From an uncultured Sphingobium sp. (GTDB lineage: Bacteria; Pseudomonadota; Alphaproteobacteria; Sphingomonadales; Sphingomonadaceae), in the NCBI GenBank assembly GCA_946885845.1, contig CAMPHJ010000004.1, positions 1-64,000 on the forward strand: a DNA stretch of 64,000 nt, given 5' to 3'. A program made the translations under genes and the position numbers. Below, piece after piece: positions 36,770 through 45,381 of the stretch; position 1 is the stretch's first letter; every line of letters begins with the position of its first letter. Below the pieces are notes generated by a model. The model was not told where the DNA came from, searched no databases, and saw only the letters and a list, made by a program, of their open reading frames with translations.

Positions 36770-37537
36770 GTGGCTACATTTCCGGGAGGATGCGCACTGC
36801 TGTTCGGCGGCAGCGGCGGGATAGGCAGCGGCATTTCGCAGGTGTTCGCTCAGGGCGGCAGCGACATCGCCATCGTCTATCGCAGCAATCATGATCGCGC
36901 GGAACAGGTCGCGCAGGCGGCCCGTGATGCGGGGCGCAAGGCGACCGTCCACCAGGCCGACGTCGTCAGGGCAGAGGATGTGCAGGCCGCCGTCGCCCAG
37001 GCGATCGCCGCCCATGGCCGGGTGCACAGCGTGATCTGGGCAGCCGGGCCACTCGTCAACCAACGCTATCTTGCGTCAACGCCGATGGACGAGTGGCGGC
37101 ACGCCTTCGATGTCGAAGTGCATGGCTTTTTCGCCGCAGCGCAGGCGGTCATCCCCCATATGCGCGAACAGGGCGGAGGCAGCTTCGTCACATTGGGGTC
37201 AGCCGGGCACGACTGGTGGCCAGCGCGCGACGGCATGTCGGTCGCCGTAAAGGCGTCGAACGAGCAGCTGGTCAAAGGCATCGCGAAGGAGGAAGGTCGT
37301 TATGGCATCCGCGCCAATTCGGTGCTGGTCGGCGTGATCGACGCCGGGCAGTTGCACGAACTGACCCGCCTTGGCCAGATCGATGAGCGCTGGGTCAGCA
37401 ACACGCATCGGCTGTTGTGCCTGAAACGGTGGGGCACGGCGGAGGAAATCGGCCAGGCCTGCCTGTTTTTCGCGTCGGACGAAGCGGCCTATGTCACTGG
37501 CCAGCGCATTTCGGTTTCAGGCGGCTTCGGGGTTTGA
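36770..37537 (+). CDS. Atypical SDR with Ser replacing catalytic Tyr (paralogue 2)
   Basis: A 255-residue SDR-fold protein with a GTG start after AAGGGAGAAG. The cofactor motif is FGGSGGIGSG. S144 and K161 of the catalytic set are present, but the tyrosine position is S157 (MSVAVKA), as in the paralogue at 33974. Both also share GSAGHDWWP, LVKGIAKEEG, a VGVIDAGQ stretch and the end SGGFGV. It lies 34 bases downstream of the XRE gene. Two independently maintained copies with the same substitution argue against simple decay. Confidence 0.85.
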   Translation: MATFPGGCALLFGGSGGIGSGISQVFAQGGSDIAIVYRSNHDRAEQVAQAARDAGRKATVHQADVVRAEDVQAAVAQAIAAHGRVHSVIWAAGPLVNQRYLASTPMDEWRHAFDVEVHGFFAAAQAVIPHMREQGGGSFVTLGSAGHDWWPARDGMSVAVKASNEQLVKGIAKEEGRYGIRANSVLVGVIDAGQLHELTRLGQIDERWVSNTHRLLCLKRWGTAEEIGQACLFFASDEAAYVTGQRISVSGGFGV

Positions 37538-37561
37538 TCGCGACCGGATTTAGAACAAAAG

Positions 37562-37583
37562 GATGCGTGACTTTTTACGCATC
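37562..37583. promoter_or_regulatory. Inverted repeat before SnoaL-like gene
   Basis: GATGCGT-N8-ACGCATC lies between the atypical SDR and SnoaL-like genes, with a T-run inside the spacer. It may be an operator or a weak terminator. Confidence 0.5.
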
Positions 37584-37640
37584 ATCATTATTCATGCACC
37601 GATAAGCGAAAAATTGCGCATAAAAATGGGACGAGGATCC

Positions 37641-38171
37641 ATGGCCTACACATTACAGCAACTTTCCGATCTGGAAGATATCCGCACGCTCAAGCACCGC
37701 TATTTTCGCGGGATCGATACGGCGGACATGCCGCTTTTGGGCACGCTCTTTACCGAAGATGTGACGGTGGATTATCGTGGCGGCACTTACCGGGTCCGGC
37801 TGTCGGGCCGTGCCGACATGCTGGAATTCCTGGCCAACAGTTTCCATTCGGGTGCGGTCGCCATGCACCATGGCCATATGCCGGAAATCACCCTGACCGG
37901 GACCGACGATGCAGAAGGCGTCTGGTATCTGGAAGACATTTTTATCGATGTCGAACAATGTTACCACACTATCGGCAGCGCCATCTATCGCGACATTTAC
38001 CGCCGTGAAGATGGCCAGTGGAAGATCGCGAAGACCGAATATGACCGGGTGATCGAAGTCACGTCGCCGCTCAGCCCGGAGTCCACCATTACCGCGCATC
38101 ATCTGGCCAAGGCGGGACGCAAGCCGCACGAACGTGCCGATATCGGCCATCTGATCGAATGGACTGCCTGA
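37641..38171 (+). CDS. SnoaL-like (NTF2-fold) protein
   Basis: A 176-residue NTF2-fold protein from the ATG at 37641, which follows GAGGATCC. The opening LEDIRTLKHRYFRGIDTADM, then VDYRGGTYRV and IYRDIYRREDGQWKIAKTEYDRV, is the SnoaL-4 pattern. It is a second member of the type found at 31403, probably acting on an intermediate of the same pathway. The next gene downstream is a TonB receptor 154 bases away; that gap shows only a weak GGGC/GCCC stem. Confidence 0.82.
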   Translation: MAYTLQQLSDLEDIRTLKHRYFRGIDTADMPLLGTLFTEDVTVDYRGGTYRVRLSGRADMLEFLANSFHSGAVAMHHGHMPEITLTGTDDAEGVWYLEDIFIDVEQCYHTIGSAIYRDIYRREDGQWKIAKTEYDRVIEVTSPLSPESTITAHHLAKAGRKPHERADIGHLIEWTA

Positions 38172-38325
38172 AGAAACGGCCTGAAGAAACGGGCTTTGCC
38201 CGCCACTGATGCACAGATACAACGGGCGCGGCATTTTTGCTGCGCCCAGGTGAAGCGGCAGGCCGTCCGCGCTATGATCGGCCGCAATACACAATAATAA
38301 GAATGATATTTTTGGGGGAGGAAAC

Positions 38326-40596
38326 ATGCGCAATCATCTGCTTTCCATCGTCTCGCTTGCCGCTCTCATCGCGCCGGACGTTGCCTTGGCCCAGATCAGC
38401 GATCCCGGAGCATCGCAAGGCGCGCTGAGCAGCGACATCGTCGTCACCGCCCGCCGCCGCGAGGAACGATTGCAGGATGTGCCGATCGCGGTGACCGCCG
38501 TCGATTCCGCCGCGCTTGACAGCCGGGGCCTGGATAATGTGACGCAGATCGGCCAGATCGCGCCCAACATCCAGTTCACGCCGGGTCAGGGCGGCAATTC
38601 GGGCGGCATCGCGCCGTTCATCCGCGGTGTTGGCGAAAATGATTTCATCATCACGTCCGACCCGGCGGTGGGCGTTTACATGGATGGCGTCTATGTCGCC
38701 CGCACCTTTGGCGCGACGACCGAACTGCTGGGCATCGACCGGATCGAAGTGCTGCGCGGGCCGCAGGGCACGCTGTTCGGCAAGAATACGGTGGGCGGCG
38801 CGATCAACATCGTGTCGTCTATCCCCGGCCAGCAGCAGCGGATCGAAGCGGACCTGCGCTACGGATCGTTCAATACCGTGCGTGGCCGGGTCTATGCCGA
38901 AATGCCATTGTCGGGCGACTGGTCGCTGGGCGTCGCTGCGCTGGGCGAATTTGGCGAAGGATGGCAGAAGGTCCCGTCGGGCGACAATCTGGGCAATCGC
39001 AATGTCATCGCGGGCAAGGTCGCGCTGCACAAGTCCGGTCCGCTGGACATATTGCTGATGGTCGACGGGCTGCACCGGCGGCAGAACAGCGCGCCGCACA
39101 GCATGATCGCCTTTACGCCGACGCTGCTGTCGACACTGCAATCCACGCTGATTTCGCCCTGCTGCACCGTGCCCGGCGACATCGATCGGACGGACACCAC
39201 GCCTTCGCTGAGCAAGGACAATACCGACGCGATCAACGCCGCGCTGACGCTGACCGCGGATCTGGGCGGCGCAACGCTGAAATCGATCACCGCCTATCGC
39301 TATGTCGACGCCCTGTTCGGACGGGATGGCGATGCGTCGTCGGAGGTCAATTATGCCGGCGACATTCATGACGAAAATGCACAGCAGATCAGCCAGGAAT
39401 TGCAGCTGTCGCTGAATCTGGGCGGGCGCGGATCGTTGTTGCTGGGCGCTTTCGCCTATCAGGAGATTGCGCGCGACAATACGCGGCTGGTGGTGGCCGA
39501 CGGCCTTTATCCCGCGATGGTCGCCGCGGGGCTTGATCCGCTCGACCTTGGCATCCCTGGCGTCGCGCCAATCCCGGCGGTGGCGCTGGACCTCAACATC
39601 GATTTCCGCAACCGGCAGAAGACGCGCAACCTGGCCCTGTTCGCGAACGGCAATTATGAACTGACGGACCAGCTGTCGGTGGAGCTGGGCGCGCGTTATA
39701 CGTGGGAGCGCAAGAATTTTTCCCAATCGGCGATGCGCATCTATTCGGGGCAGCCGCTGCTGGCGGGCACGCCCTATTATGAGCAGGCGAAAAGCTGGGA
39801 CGCGTTCACGCCGCGCGCTTCATTGTCGTACAAGTTCAAGCCGGACCTGATGGCCTATGCTTCCTATTCGCGCGGGTTCCGGTCGGGCGGGTTCAACGGT
39901 CGTCCGACATCTCTGGAGGAAATCGGGTCCTATGATCCTGAATATCTGACGTCCTACGAAGCAGGCCTGAAGATGGGATTTGGCCGGGTCGCCACCATCA
40001 ATCTGGCGGTATTCCGCAATGAATATCGCGACCAGCAGATCCTGATTTCGACCGTCAGCCAATCGAGCGGCCTGATCGTCGTGCGAAATGAGAATGCGGG
40101 CCGCTCTCGCATTCAGGGGATCGAGCTGGAAGGCACGTTCCGCGTGTCGCCCAACTTCAGCTTCAATGGCGCGCTGGGGCTGCTCGACGCGAAGTATAAG
40201 GACTATGTGTCCGTCATCAACGGGGTGCCGACCGACGTCAGCGACCGCAAGCTGAAGCAGGCGCCCGACATCACCGCCAATGGCAGCGTCGTCTACCAGA
40301 CGCCGCTGACCGATCGACTGGAGGGCATTTTCCGGGTCGATGTCGCCTATAAAAGCGGGGTGTTCGTCGACACCGAAAATACGCCGCTGCTGCGCCAGCC
40401 CGACCATGCGATCGTCAACGCCAGCGCGGAATTCCGTCTGGCAGACAGCGGCTTTTCCCTGCGCGCCGGGGTGGATAATCTGACCGACAAGCGGATCATC
40501 ACGGCAGGCTATGATGCGTCCACCAGCTTTGGCTTTACCGAGGCCTATTATAATCCCCCGCGCCGGTACAGCGTCACGCTGGCCTATCGCCACTGA
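38326..40596 (+). CDS. TonB-dependent outer-membrane receptor
   Basis: A 756-residue receptor with a signal peptide (MRNHLLSIVSLAALIAP, cleavage after ALA). A TonB-box-like DIVVTARRREE follows, then a plug domain ending in RIEVLRGPQGTLFGKNTVGGA and a 22-strand barrel. The FecA/CirA-like plug pattern is common for sphingomonad receptors that import aromatic or steroid-like substrates and siderophores. Its position right after the oxygenase island suggests that it imports the island's substrate. The last residue is His rather than the usual aromatic residue. Confidence 0.93.
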   Translation: MRNHLLSIVSLAALIAPDVALAQISDPGASQGALSSDIVVTARRREERLQDVPIAVTAVDSAALDSRGLDNVTQIGQIAPNIQFTPGQGGNSGGIAPFIRGVGENDFIITSDPAVGVYMDGVYVARTFGATTELLGIDRIEVLRGPQGTLFGKNTVGGAINIVSSIPGQQQRIEADLRYGSFNTVRGRVYAEMPLSGDWSLGVAALGEFGEGWQKVPSGDNLGNRNVIAGKVALHKSGPLDILLMVDGLHRRQNSAPHSMIAFTPTLLSTLQSTLISPCCTVPGDIDRTDTTPSLSKDNTDAINAALTLTADLGGATLKSITAYRYVDALFGRDGDASSEVNYAGDIHDENAQQISQELQLSLNLGGRGSLLLGAFAYQEIARDNTRLVVADGLYPAMVAAGLDPLDLGIPGVAPIPAVALDLNIDFRNRQKTRNLALFANGNYELTDQLSVELGARYTWERKNFSQSAMRIYSGQPLLAGTPYYEQAKSWDAFTPRASLSYKFKPDLMAYASYSRGFRSGGFNGRPTSLEEIGSYDPEYLTSYEAGLKMGFGRVATINLAVFRNEYRDQQILISTVSQSSGLIVVRNENAGRSRIQGIELEGTFRVSPNFSFNGALGLLDAKYKDYVSVINGVPTDVSDRKLKQAPDITANGSVVYQTPLTDRLEGIFRVDVAYKSGVFVDTENTPLLRQPDHAIVNASAEFRLADSGFSLRAGVDNLTDKRIITAGYDASTSFGFTEAYYNPPRRYSVTLAYRH

Positions 40597-40616
40597 CCTG
40601 CGATCCGGCATGGGCG

Positions 40617-40650
40617 ACGGGCGGGAAAGACTTTGCGGCGGCCCGCCCGT
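40617..40650 (+). terminator. GC hairpin after TonB receptor gene
   Basis: Nine-base arms ACGGGCGGG/CCCGCCCGT follow the receptor stop by 20 bases. There is no T tract, so it may be a termination or mRNA-protecting structure. Confidence 0.55.
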
Positions 40651-40653
40651 TGG

Positions 40654-40756
40654 CTCTGGAGCGCGCTGCGTCTGATCGCAGGTTGCGCACTCCAGTTTTT
40701 GATATCGCATCGCTTTTGGCGGAAAACCGGTTCCCACTTTTGCGCGCGATGTTCTA
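40654..40756 (+). repeat. Dispersed extragenic repeat, modules A and C
   Basis: Module A (40654-40695, GAGCGCGCTGCGT and its inverted partner) is followed directly by module C (40696-40756, containing ATCGCATCG and CCGGTTCCCACTTTTGCGC). The same modules occur at 49868-50075, there with module B between. The repeat ends ten bases before the LuxR gene start, so that gene's promoter must lie in or upstream of it. Confidence 0.8.
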
Positions 40757-40766
40757 GGACAGGAAC

Positions 40767-41849
40767 ATGACCGATCCGGCCGTTCCCCTTCCCCCCGTCG
40801 CGCTGCTGGAGGCGCTATATGGCGGGCTGATGCAGGAGCCGCCCTGGGAAGGATTTCTGCGTGCGCTGGCGGATGCGGCCGATGCCACCTTCGCCACATT
40901 GCTGGTCGCTATCGGCCCGGCGGGGATCGATGCCCATGTCACGCCCGATGTCGATCCCGACCGGGCGGATGAATATCATAAACTGTCCGACGCTGATCCT
41001 TTCGTCGGCCTGCCCGAAGGTCAGGTAGTCGCGTTCCAGGATTTCGTGCGCCATGTGTCCCCGCGTTTCCGGGAATGGCTCGACAAGACAGGCGGCGGTC
41101 AGATTCTGGGCGTGGACTTGCAGGCGTCCTCTGGCGCTTCGGTGCGGTTGCGTGTCACCCGCGACCAGAGCCGCCCCGATTTCGATGATGCGCAAAGCGC
41201 GCTGATCGCCAGTCTGATCCCGCATCTGCGGATCGCGCTGGACCTGCATGCGCGGCTGACGTCCACCCAGGCGGAACGGCAGGTATTCAGCAGCGCGATG
41301 GAGGGGCTTGCCGTCGCGACGCTGATCCTGGCGCGCGACGGGCGCATCCTGCGCCGCAATGCGGTGGCGCAGCGCCTGCTGGAGGATGGGCGTTTCATTC
41401 GAGAGGATAATGGGCGGCTGGCCCCGGCCATGCACGCGGGCGGCGCCAGCCTGACTCGCCTGCTCGCATCCCCGCCGTCGCCGGGCGAAGATGTGCGCTT
41501 CGAACTGCCCGCCGCCGATGAACCGCCCCTGCGCGGGGTCGCGCGGGCGCTGCCGTCCGCCGTCTATGGCGATGGAGCGCATGTGGCGCTGTTCCTGTCC
41601 GATCCTGCGCGTGCCGAAGGACCCGATGCGGAGTCGCTGAGGGACCGGTTTCAGCTTACCCCAGCGGAAGCGGCATTGGCCGTCCACCTTGCCCAGGGTG
41701 CGGCGCTGGTGGACGCGGCCCGCATTCTGGACATTGCGCATAATACGGCGCGGTCCCACCTGCGCGCGATCTTTGCAAAGACCGGCACGCATCGGCAGGG
41801 GGAGCTTATTCACCTGCTGCGCACGACCGGCAGCGATTTCGACCTCTGA
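40767..41849 (+). CDS. LuxR-type helix-turn-helix regulator
   Basis: A 360-residue protein with a C-terminal LuxR helix-turn-helix (about 297-352: LTPAEAALAVHLAQG, then ARILDIAHNTARSHLRAIF). The N-terminal region resembles a PAS/GAF-like sensory part rather than a receiver or autoinducer domain. Regulators of this shape are common beside catabolic and TonB receptor genes in sphingomonads. It lies between the TonB receptor and the luciferase-like oxidoreductase and may control either. ACAGGA precedes the ATG. Confidence 0.85.
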   Translation: MTDPAVPLPPVALLEALYGGLMQEPPWEGFLRALADAADATFATLLVAIGPAGIDAHVTPDVDPDRADEYHKLSDADPFVGLPEGQVVAFQDFVRHVSPRFREWLDKTGGGQILGVDLQASSGASVRLRVTRDQSRPDFDDAQSALIASLIPHLRIALDLHARLTSTQAERQVFSSAMEGLAVATLILARDGRILRRNAVAQRLLEDGRFIREDNGRLAPAMHAGGASLTRLLASPPSPGEDVRFELPAADEPPLRGVARALPSAVYGDGAHVALFLSDPARAEGPDAESLRDRFQLTPAEAALAVHLAQGAALVDAARILDIAHNTARSHLRAIFAKTGTHRQGELIHLLRTTGSDFDL

Positions 41850-41921
41850 TCCATTTGGAGGATGCAAGAGCGTCGTTGGAGTCATAGCCTGCCCGCATAG
41901 ACCGACATATGGGAGAGGTTG

Positions 41922-43064
41922 ATGCGGTTCTCTATCATCTATGAAGCGCAGATGGCGGACACGTCGCGCGAAAATGAACAGCGCGTATTTCACGAGATCA
42001 TCGAACAGTCGCTATTGGCGGAGGAGATGGGATTCGACGTCATCTGGGCGGTCGAACACACCGCGCTGACGCAATATGCGCATATGTCCGCGCCGGAAAC
42101 CTTCCTGGCCTATCTGGCCGGTCGCACCACGCGCATCGGCATCGGCCATGGCGTGGTGTGCCTGCCACCGGCAATGAACCATCCGGTGAAGGTTGCGGAG
42201 CGTATCGCGACGCTCGACATATTGTCCAACGGGCGCGTGCATTTCGGCATGGGCAAGGGCGGGACCCAGCAGGAAGCGGGCACATTTGGCTATCAACTGT
42301 CCGAACTGCAGCCGATGGTCGATGAGAGCATGTACCTCATCCCCAAAATATTGAAGCAAGGCGAGATCGAGCATGATGGGGAATATGTAAAAATCCCGCA
42401 TCGTCCCATTCATCCCAGCCCCAAACAGGACCCGCATCCGCAACTCTACATGGCCTGCACCCGCGCCGATTCCCTGATCACCGCCGGTTCGCGCGGGTTG
42501 GGCGCGCTGGTGCTGGGCTTTGCCGGACCGGACGACATCGCCGACAAAAATGCCATCTATCGGGATGCCTATGCCAGCCGGAAGGCGGAGGACCAGGTTG
42601 GATACCGCCCGCAGGCGCATCTGGCCGCCCTGTGCCCCGCAATCGTTCTGGATGACCGGGAAAAGGCGCGCCGCGTCGGACTGCGTGGCCAGCGTTTCTT
42701 CGTGGAGTCGCTGGGCTATTGGTATTCAGGAGGTCCCAAGCCTTCGGTCGAGGATCTGGACGCCAGCGAACAGGAAGCTGCGCTGAAACGGCACAAGGAA
42801 GAAACCGTCGCCTGGTTGTCCGAAGAGAAGATCGAGGTTGGTCGCCATCACACCGAAAGTTTCGAAGTGGCGCAGGATGCCTATGGCACGCCGGATGACT
42901 GCATCCGCTACGTCACCCGCCTGTTCGACGCGGGCGCGGACGAAATATTGTTCATGTTCCAGATGGGCGGCATCCCGCATGAGGTGATTATGGAAACGAT
43001 CCGCAATATCGGGGAAAAGGTCATTCCGCACTTCCGCGCCGCGCCCGCGCTGGCTGCCGAATAG
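41922..43064 (+). CDS. LLM-class flavin-dependent oxidoreductase
   Basis: A 380-residue luciferase-like monooxygenase (bacterial luciferase TIM barrel): MRFSIIYEAQ, then EMGFDVIWAVEHTALTQYAHMSAPETFLAYLAGRT split over two strands, and ATLDILSNGRVHFGMGKGG. It would use reduced FMN supplied by a separate reductase to oxygenate a substrate. GGGAGAGG precedes the ATG at 41922; a TTG one codon upstream is less likely. No flavin reductase gene lies next to it. The substrate is unknown, but the position suggests the island pathway. Confidence 0.88.
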   Translation: MRFSIIYEAQMADTSRENEQRVFHEIIEQSLLAEEMGFDVIWAVEHTALTQYAHMSAPETFLAYLAGRTTRIGIGHGVVCLPPAMNHPVKVAERIATLDILSNGRVHFGMGKGGTQQEAGTFGYQLSELQPMVDESMYLIPKILKQGEIEHDGEYVKIPHRPIHPSPKQDPHPQLYMACTRADSLITAGSRGLGALVLGFAGPDDIADKNAIYRDAYASRKAEDQVGYRPQAHLAALCPAIVLDDREKARRVGLRGQRFFVESLGYWYSGGPKPSVEDLDASEQEAALKRHKEETVAWLSEEKIEVGRHHTESFEVAQDAYGTPDDCIRYVTRLFDAGADEILFMFQMGGIPHEVIMETIRNIGEKVIPHFRAAPALAAE

Positions 43065-43076
43065 CCTGGGTTACTG

Positions 43077-43117
43077 GCCAAGGGCGGGCGCGGATTATTG
43101 CTGCGTCCGCCCCTGGC
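43077..43117 (+). terminator. Hairpin after LLM oxidoreductase gene
   Basis: A long imperfect stem (GCCAAGGGCGGGCGC with GCGTCCGCCCCTGGC) follows 13 bases after the stop codon. It lacks a T tract. Confidence 0.5.
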
Positions 43118-43225
43118 GGTGAAAGGCCATTGTAACAAGATCGCTTTCCAGTGGCATGCGGGTGCAATAGGATCATCCGCAGGCGTAGCGGCGTTCCAGT
43201 CCTTTCGCCGGGAGAATGGAAGCCG

Positions 43226-44296
43226 ATGACCCAGACCAGCGCCTGCATCAATGCGATCGGTTGCGCAGTGCCAGAGCAGGACGTGCACTTTTCCTTCATC
43301 CAGTGGGCAGCCCGGCAACTGGAGGATGATCGCGCGCGGCAGTTGTTCATGCGCATGGCCGACCGCAGCGGCATCGACCACCGCTGGTCGGTTCTACCCG
43401 CCGCGCCGGGGGGCGGCTCCCCCGTCGATCCGGGCGGCTTTTACGCAGACGGCATGCCTTCGACGGCGCGGCGAATGGCGCTATATGGGGAGTTCGCCCC
43501 GACGCTGGCGCTGCGCGCGATCGACGCGCTGAGCGCCAAGGTGGCGGTCGAGGGCATCACCCATCTGGTGGTCGCCAGCTGCACCGGCTTCATAGCGCCC
43601 GGCGTGGATCAGATCATCGCCGCGTCGCTGGGCCTTGCCGATGTGGAGCGGACGCTGGTCGGTTTCATGGGCTGCTATGCCGCAGTTGCCGCCCTGCGCA
43701 CCGCCCGCCATATCGTTCGTTCCGAACCGGCGGCGCGGGTGCTGGTTGTCACGGTGGAGCTGTCGTCGCTTCATCTGCAACCGGAACAGCAGGTCGACCG
43801 GCTGCTGATGATGCTGCAATTCGGCGACGGTGCGGCGGCGGCGCTCGTCACGGCGGACCCGCGGGGGATCAGCCTGGGCCAGCCATTCGCGCTTACCCTG
43901 CCGGATTCCGCCGAACTGATCCGCTGGCATGTGGGCGATAGCGGGTTCCTGATGCACCTTTCCGGGGAAGTGCCCGCACGCATCCAGTCGGCGCTCAAGG
44001 ACCCCTCCATCCGGCAACGGCTATGTGGATCGACCGACCCGGCTGAGGTCGACCATTGGGCGGTTCATGCCGGTGGCCGATCGATACTGGACGCCGTGGA
44101 ACATGGGCTGGATCTGGACGAAGGCGCGCTGGCCCCTTCCCGTTCCGTCCTTGCCCGGCATGGGAATATGTCGTCCGCAACATTGATGTTCATTCTGGCC
44201 GATATGCTGGACGAACAGAGTGGGACAAATGGTGTGGCGCTGGCCTTTGGCCCCGGCGTCGCTGCGGAAGGTTTCCGCTTTTCCAGAGCGGGTTGA
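43226..44296 (+). CDS. Type III polyketide synthase (chalcone/stilbene synthase family)
   Basis: A 356-residue ketosynthase homodimer subunit with the complete Cys-His-Asn triad: C150 in VGFMGCYAAV, H281 in WAVHAGGRSIL and N314 in RHGNMSSATL. The ATG at 43226 is chosen; the longer frame upstream has no homology. It condenses malonyl-CoA units onto an acyl-CoA starter, giving alkylpyrones, resorcinols or phloroglucinols. The flavoprotein reductase gene starts on the last base of its stop codon and two methyltransferase genes converge from the other side, forming a small biosynthetic cluster. The product is not predictable. Confidence 0.92.
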   Translation: MTQTSACINAIGCAVPEQDVHFSFIQWAARQLEDDRARQLFMRMADRSGIDHRWSVLPAAPGGGSPVDPGGFYADGMPSTARRMALYGEFAPTLALRAIDALSAKVAVEGITHLVVASCTGFIAPGVDQIIAASLGLADVERTLVGFMGCYAAVAALRTARHIVRSEPAARVLVVTVELSSLHLQPEQQVDRLLMMLQFGDGAAAALVTADPRGISLGQPFALTLPDSAELIRWHVGDSGFLMHLSGEVPARIQSALKDPSIRQRLCGSTDPAEVDHWAVHAGGRSILDAVEHGLDLDEGALAPSRSVLARHGNMSSATLMFILADMLDEQSGTNGVALAFGPGVAAEGFRFSRAG

Positions 44297-45381
44297 TGCC
44301 CGTCCCCGCAATCATCATCGGGGGAGGCCCGGCTGGTTCAGCGGCGGCAATCACTTTGGCGAAGGCTGGACTGAAGCCACGATTGGTAGAGCGGCACATG
44401 GCCCCGCCGCGCGGCGTGTGCGGCGGATTTCTAGGGTGGGACGCGCTGGCGGCGCTCAATGATCTGGGCATCGACCCCTGGGCGCTGGGCGCGCGCCCTA
44501 TTTTCCGGTTCAGGCTGGTGACGCGCGGGCGGACGGTGACAGCCGATCTGCCTGCCACGGCCGCAGGCATTTCGCGCAAAACCCTGGACAGTGCGCTGAT
44601 CGATGCGGCCATCGCGGCGGGTGCTGACGTAACGCGCGGGCGGGCGGCGCGCGCCGTCGATCCGCTGGCCCGCACAGTGAGGTTGGACGACGGGGAGATC
44701 ATCGACGCCAACGCCATCTTCCTGGCGACCGGCAAGCATGAGATGCGCGGCCTTGCGCGTCAGTTCACACATTCTTCGGTGGGGTTGCGCGCATGCTTGC
44801 CACCTTCTCCTGCCCGGCTCGACGGGTTGGCGGGAGTGGTGGAACTGCACCTGTTCAATCATGGCTATGCCGGACTGCTGATGCAGGAAGATGGGTCCGC
44901 CAACCTGTGCCTGTCGGTCAGCAGTGAGCGGCTGAGCCAGGCAGGCAGTATCGCTGCGCTGTTGTCTGACCTTATGAGCGAAGCGCCAGCGCTTTCTGCC
45001 CGGATGGCCGATGTCGACCCACCGCATTTTGAAGCCGTTGCCGGGGTCCCCTATGGCTGGCGAGCGCGGCAAAGCGAGGATGGCATTTTTCGCATCGGCG
45101 ACCAGTCCGCCGTCATCGCTTCCCTTGCCGGGGATGGGATCGCCATCGCCCTGACCAGCGGCGCGAGCGCGGCGCGCGCGATGATCGCCGGAGGCTCCGG
45201 CGCGGCGCCGGGCTGGCAGCGCAGGATGAACCGGGAGTCCCGCCGACCGCTGGGCATTGCGGAAATGCTGCGCCGTGGGGCCGCCCTGCCCCTTCCGCGC
45301 CGCGCGATGATGGAATTGATCCGATGGGTCCCCCGGTTGGGAACGCGAGCCGCCGCGCTGACCCGCATCGTCAGGGATTGA
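44296..45381 (+). CDS. FAD-dependent oxidoreductase, geranylgeranyl reductase-like
   Basis: A 361-residue flavoprotein with the N-terminal FAD motif IIIGGGPAGSAAAITLA, ERHMAPPRGVCGGFLG at the substrate side and the second FAD motif FRIGDQSAVIASLAGDGIAIAL. The order fits the geranylgeranyl-reductase/aromatic-hydroxylase superfamily. Its ATG shares one base with the TGA of the type III PKS gene, so the two are translationally coupled. It probably oxidises or reduces the polyketide product. The last 11 bases overlap the convergent methyltransferase gene. Confidence 0.85.
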   Translation: MPVPAIIIGGGPAGSAAAITLAKAGLKPRLVERHMAPPRGVCGGFLGWDALAALNDLGIDPWALGARPIFRFRLVTRGRTVTADLPATAAGISRKTLDSALIDAAIAAGADVTRGRAARAVDPLARTVRLDDGEIIDANAIFLATGKHEMRGLARQFTHSSVGLRACLPPSPARLDGLAGVVELHLFNHGYAGLLMQEDGSANLCLSVSSERLSQAGSIAALLSDLMSEAPALSARMADVDPPHFEAVAGVPYGWRARQSEDGIFRIGDQSAVIASLAGDGIAIALTSGASAARAMIAGGSGAAPGWQRRMNRESRRPLGIAEMLRRGAALPLPRRAMMELIRWVPRLGTRAAALTRIVRD

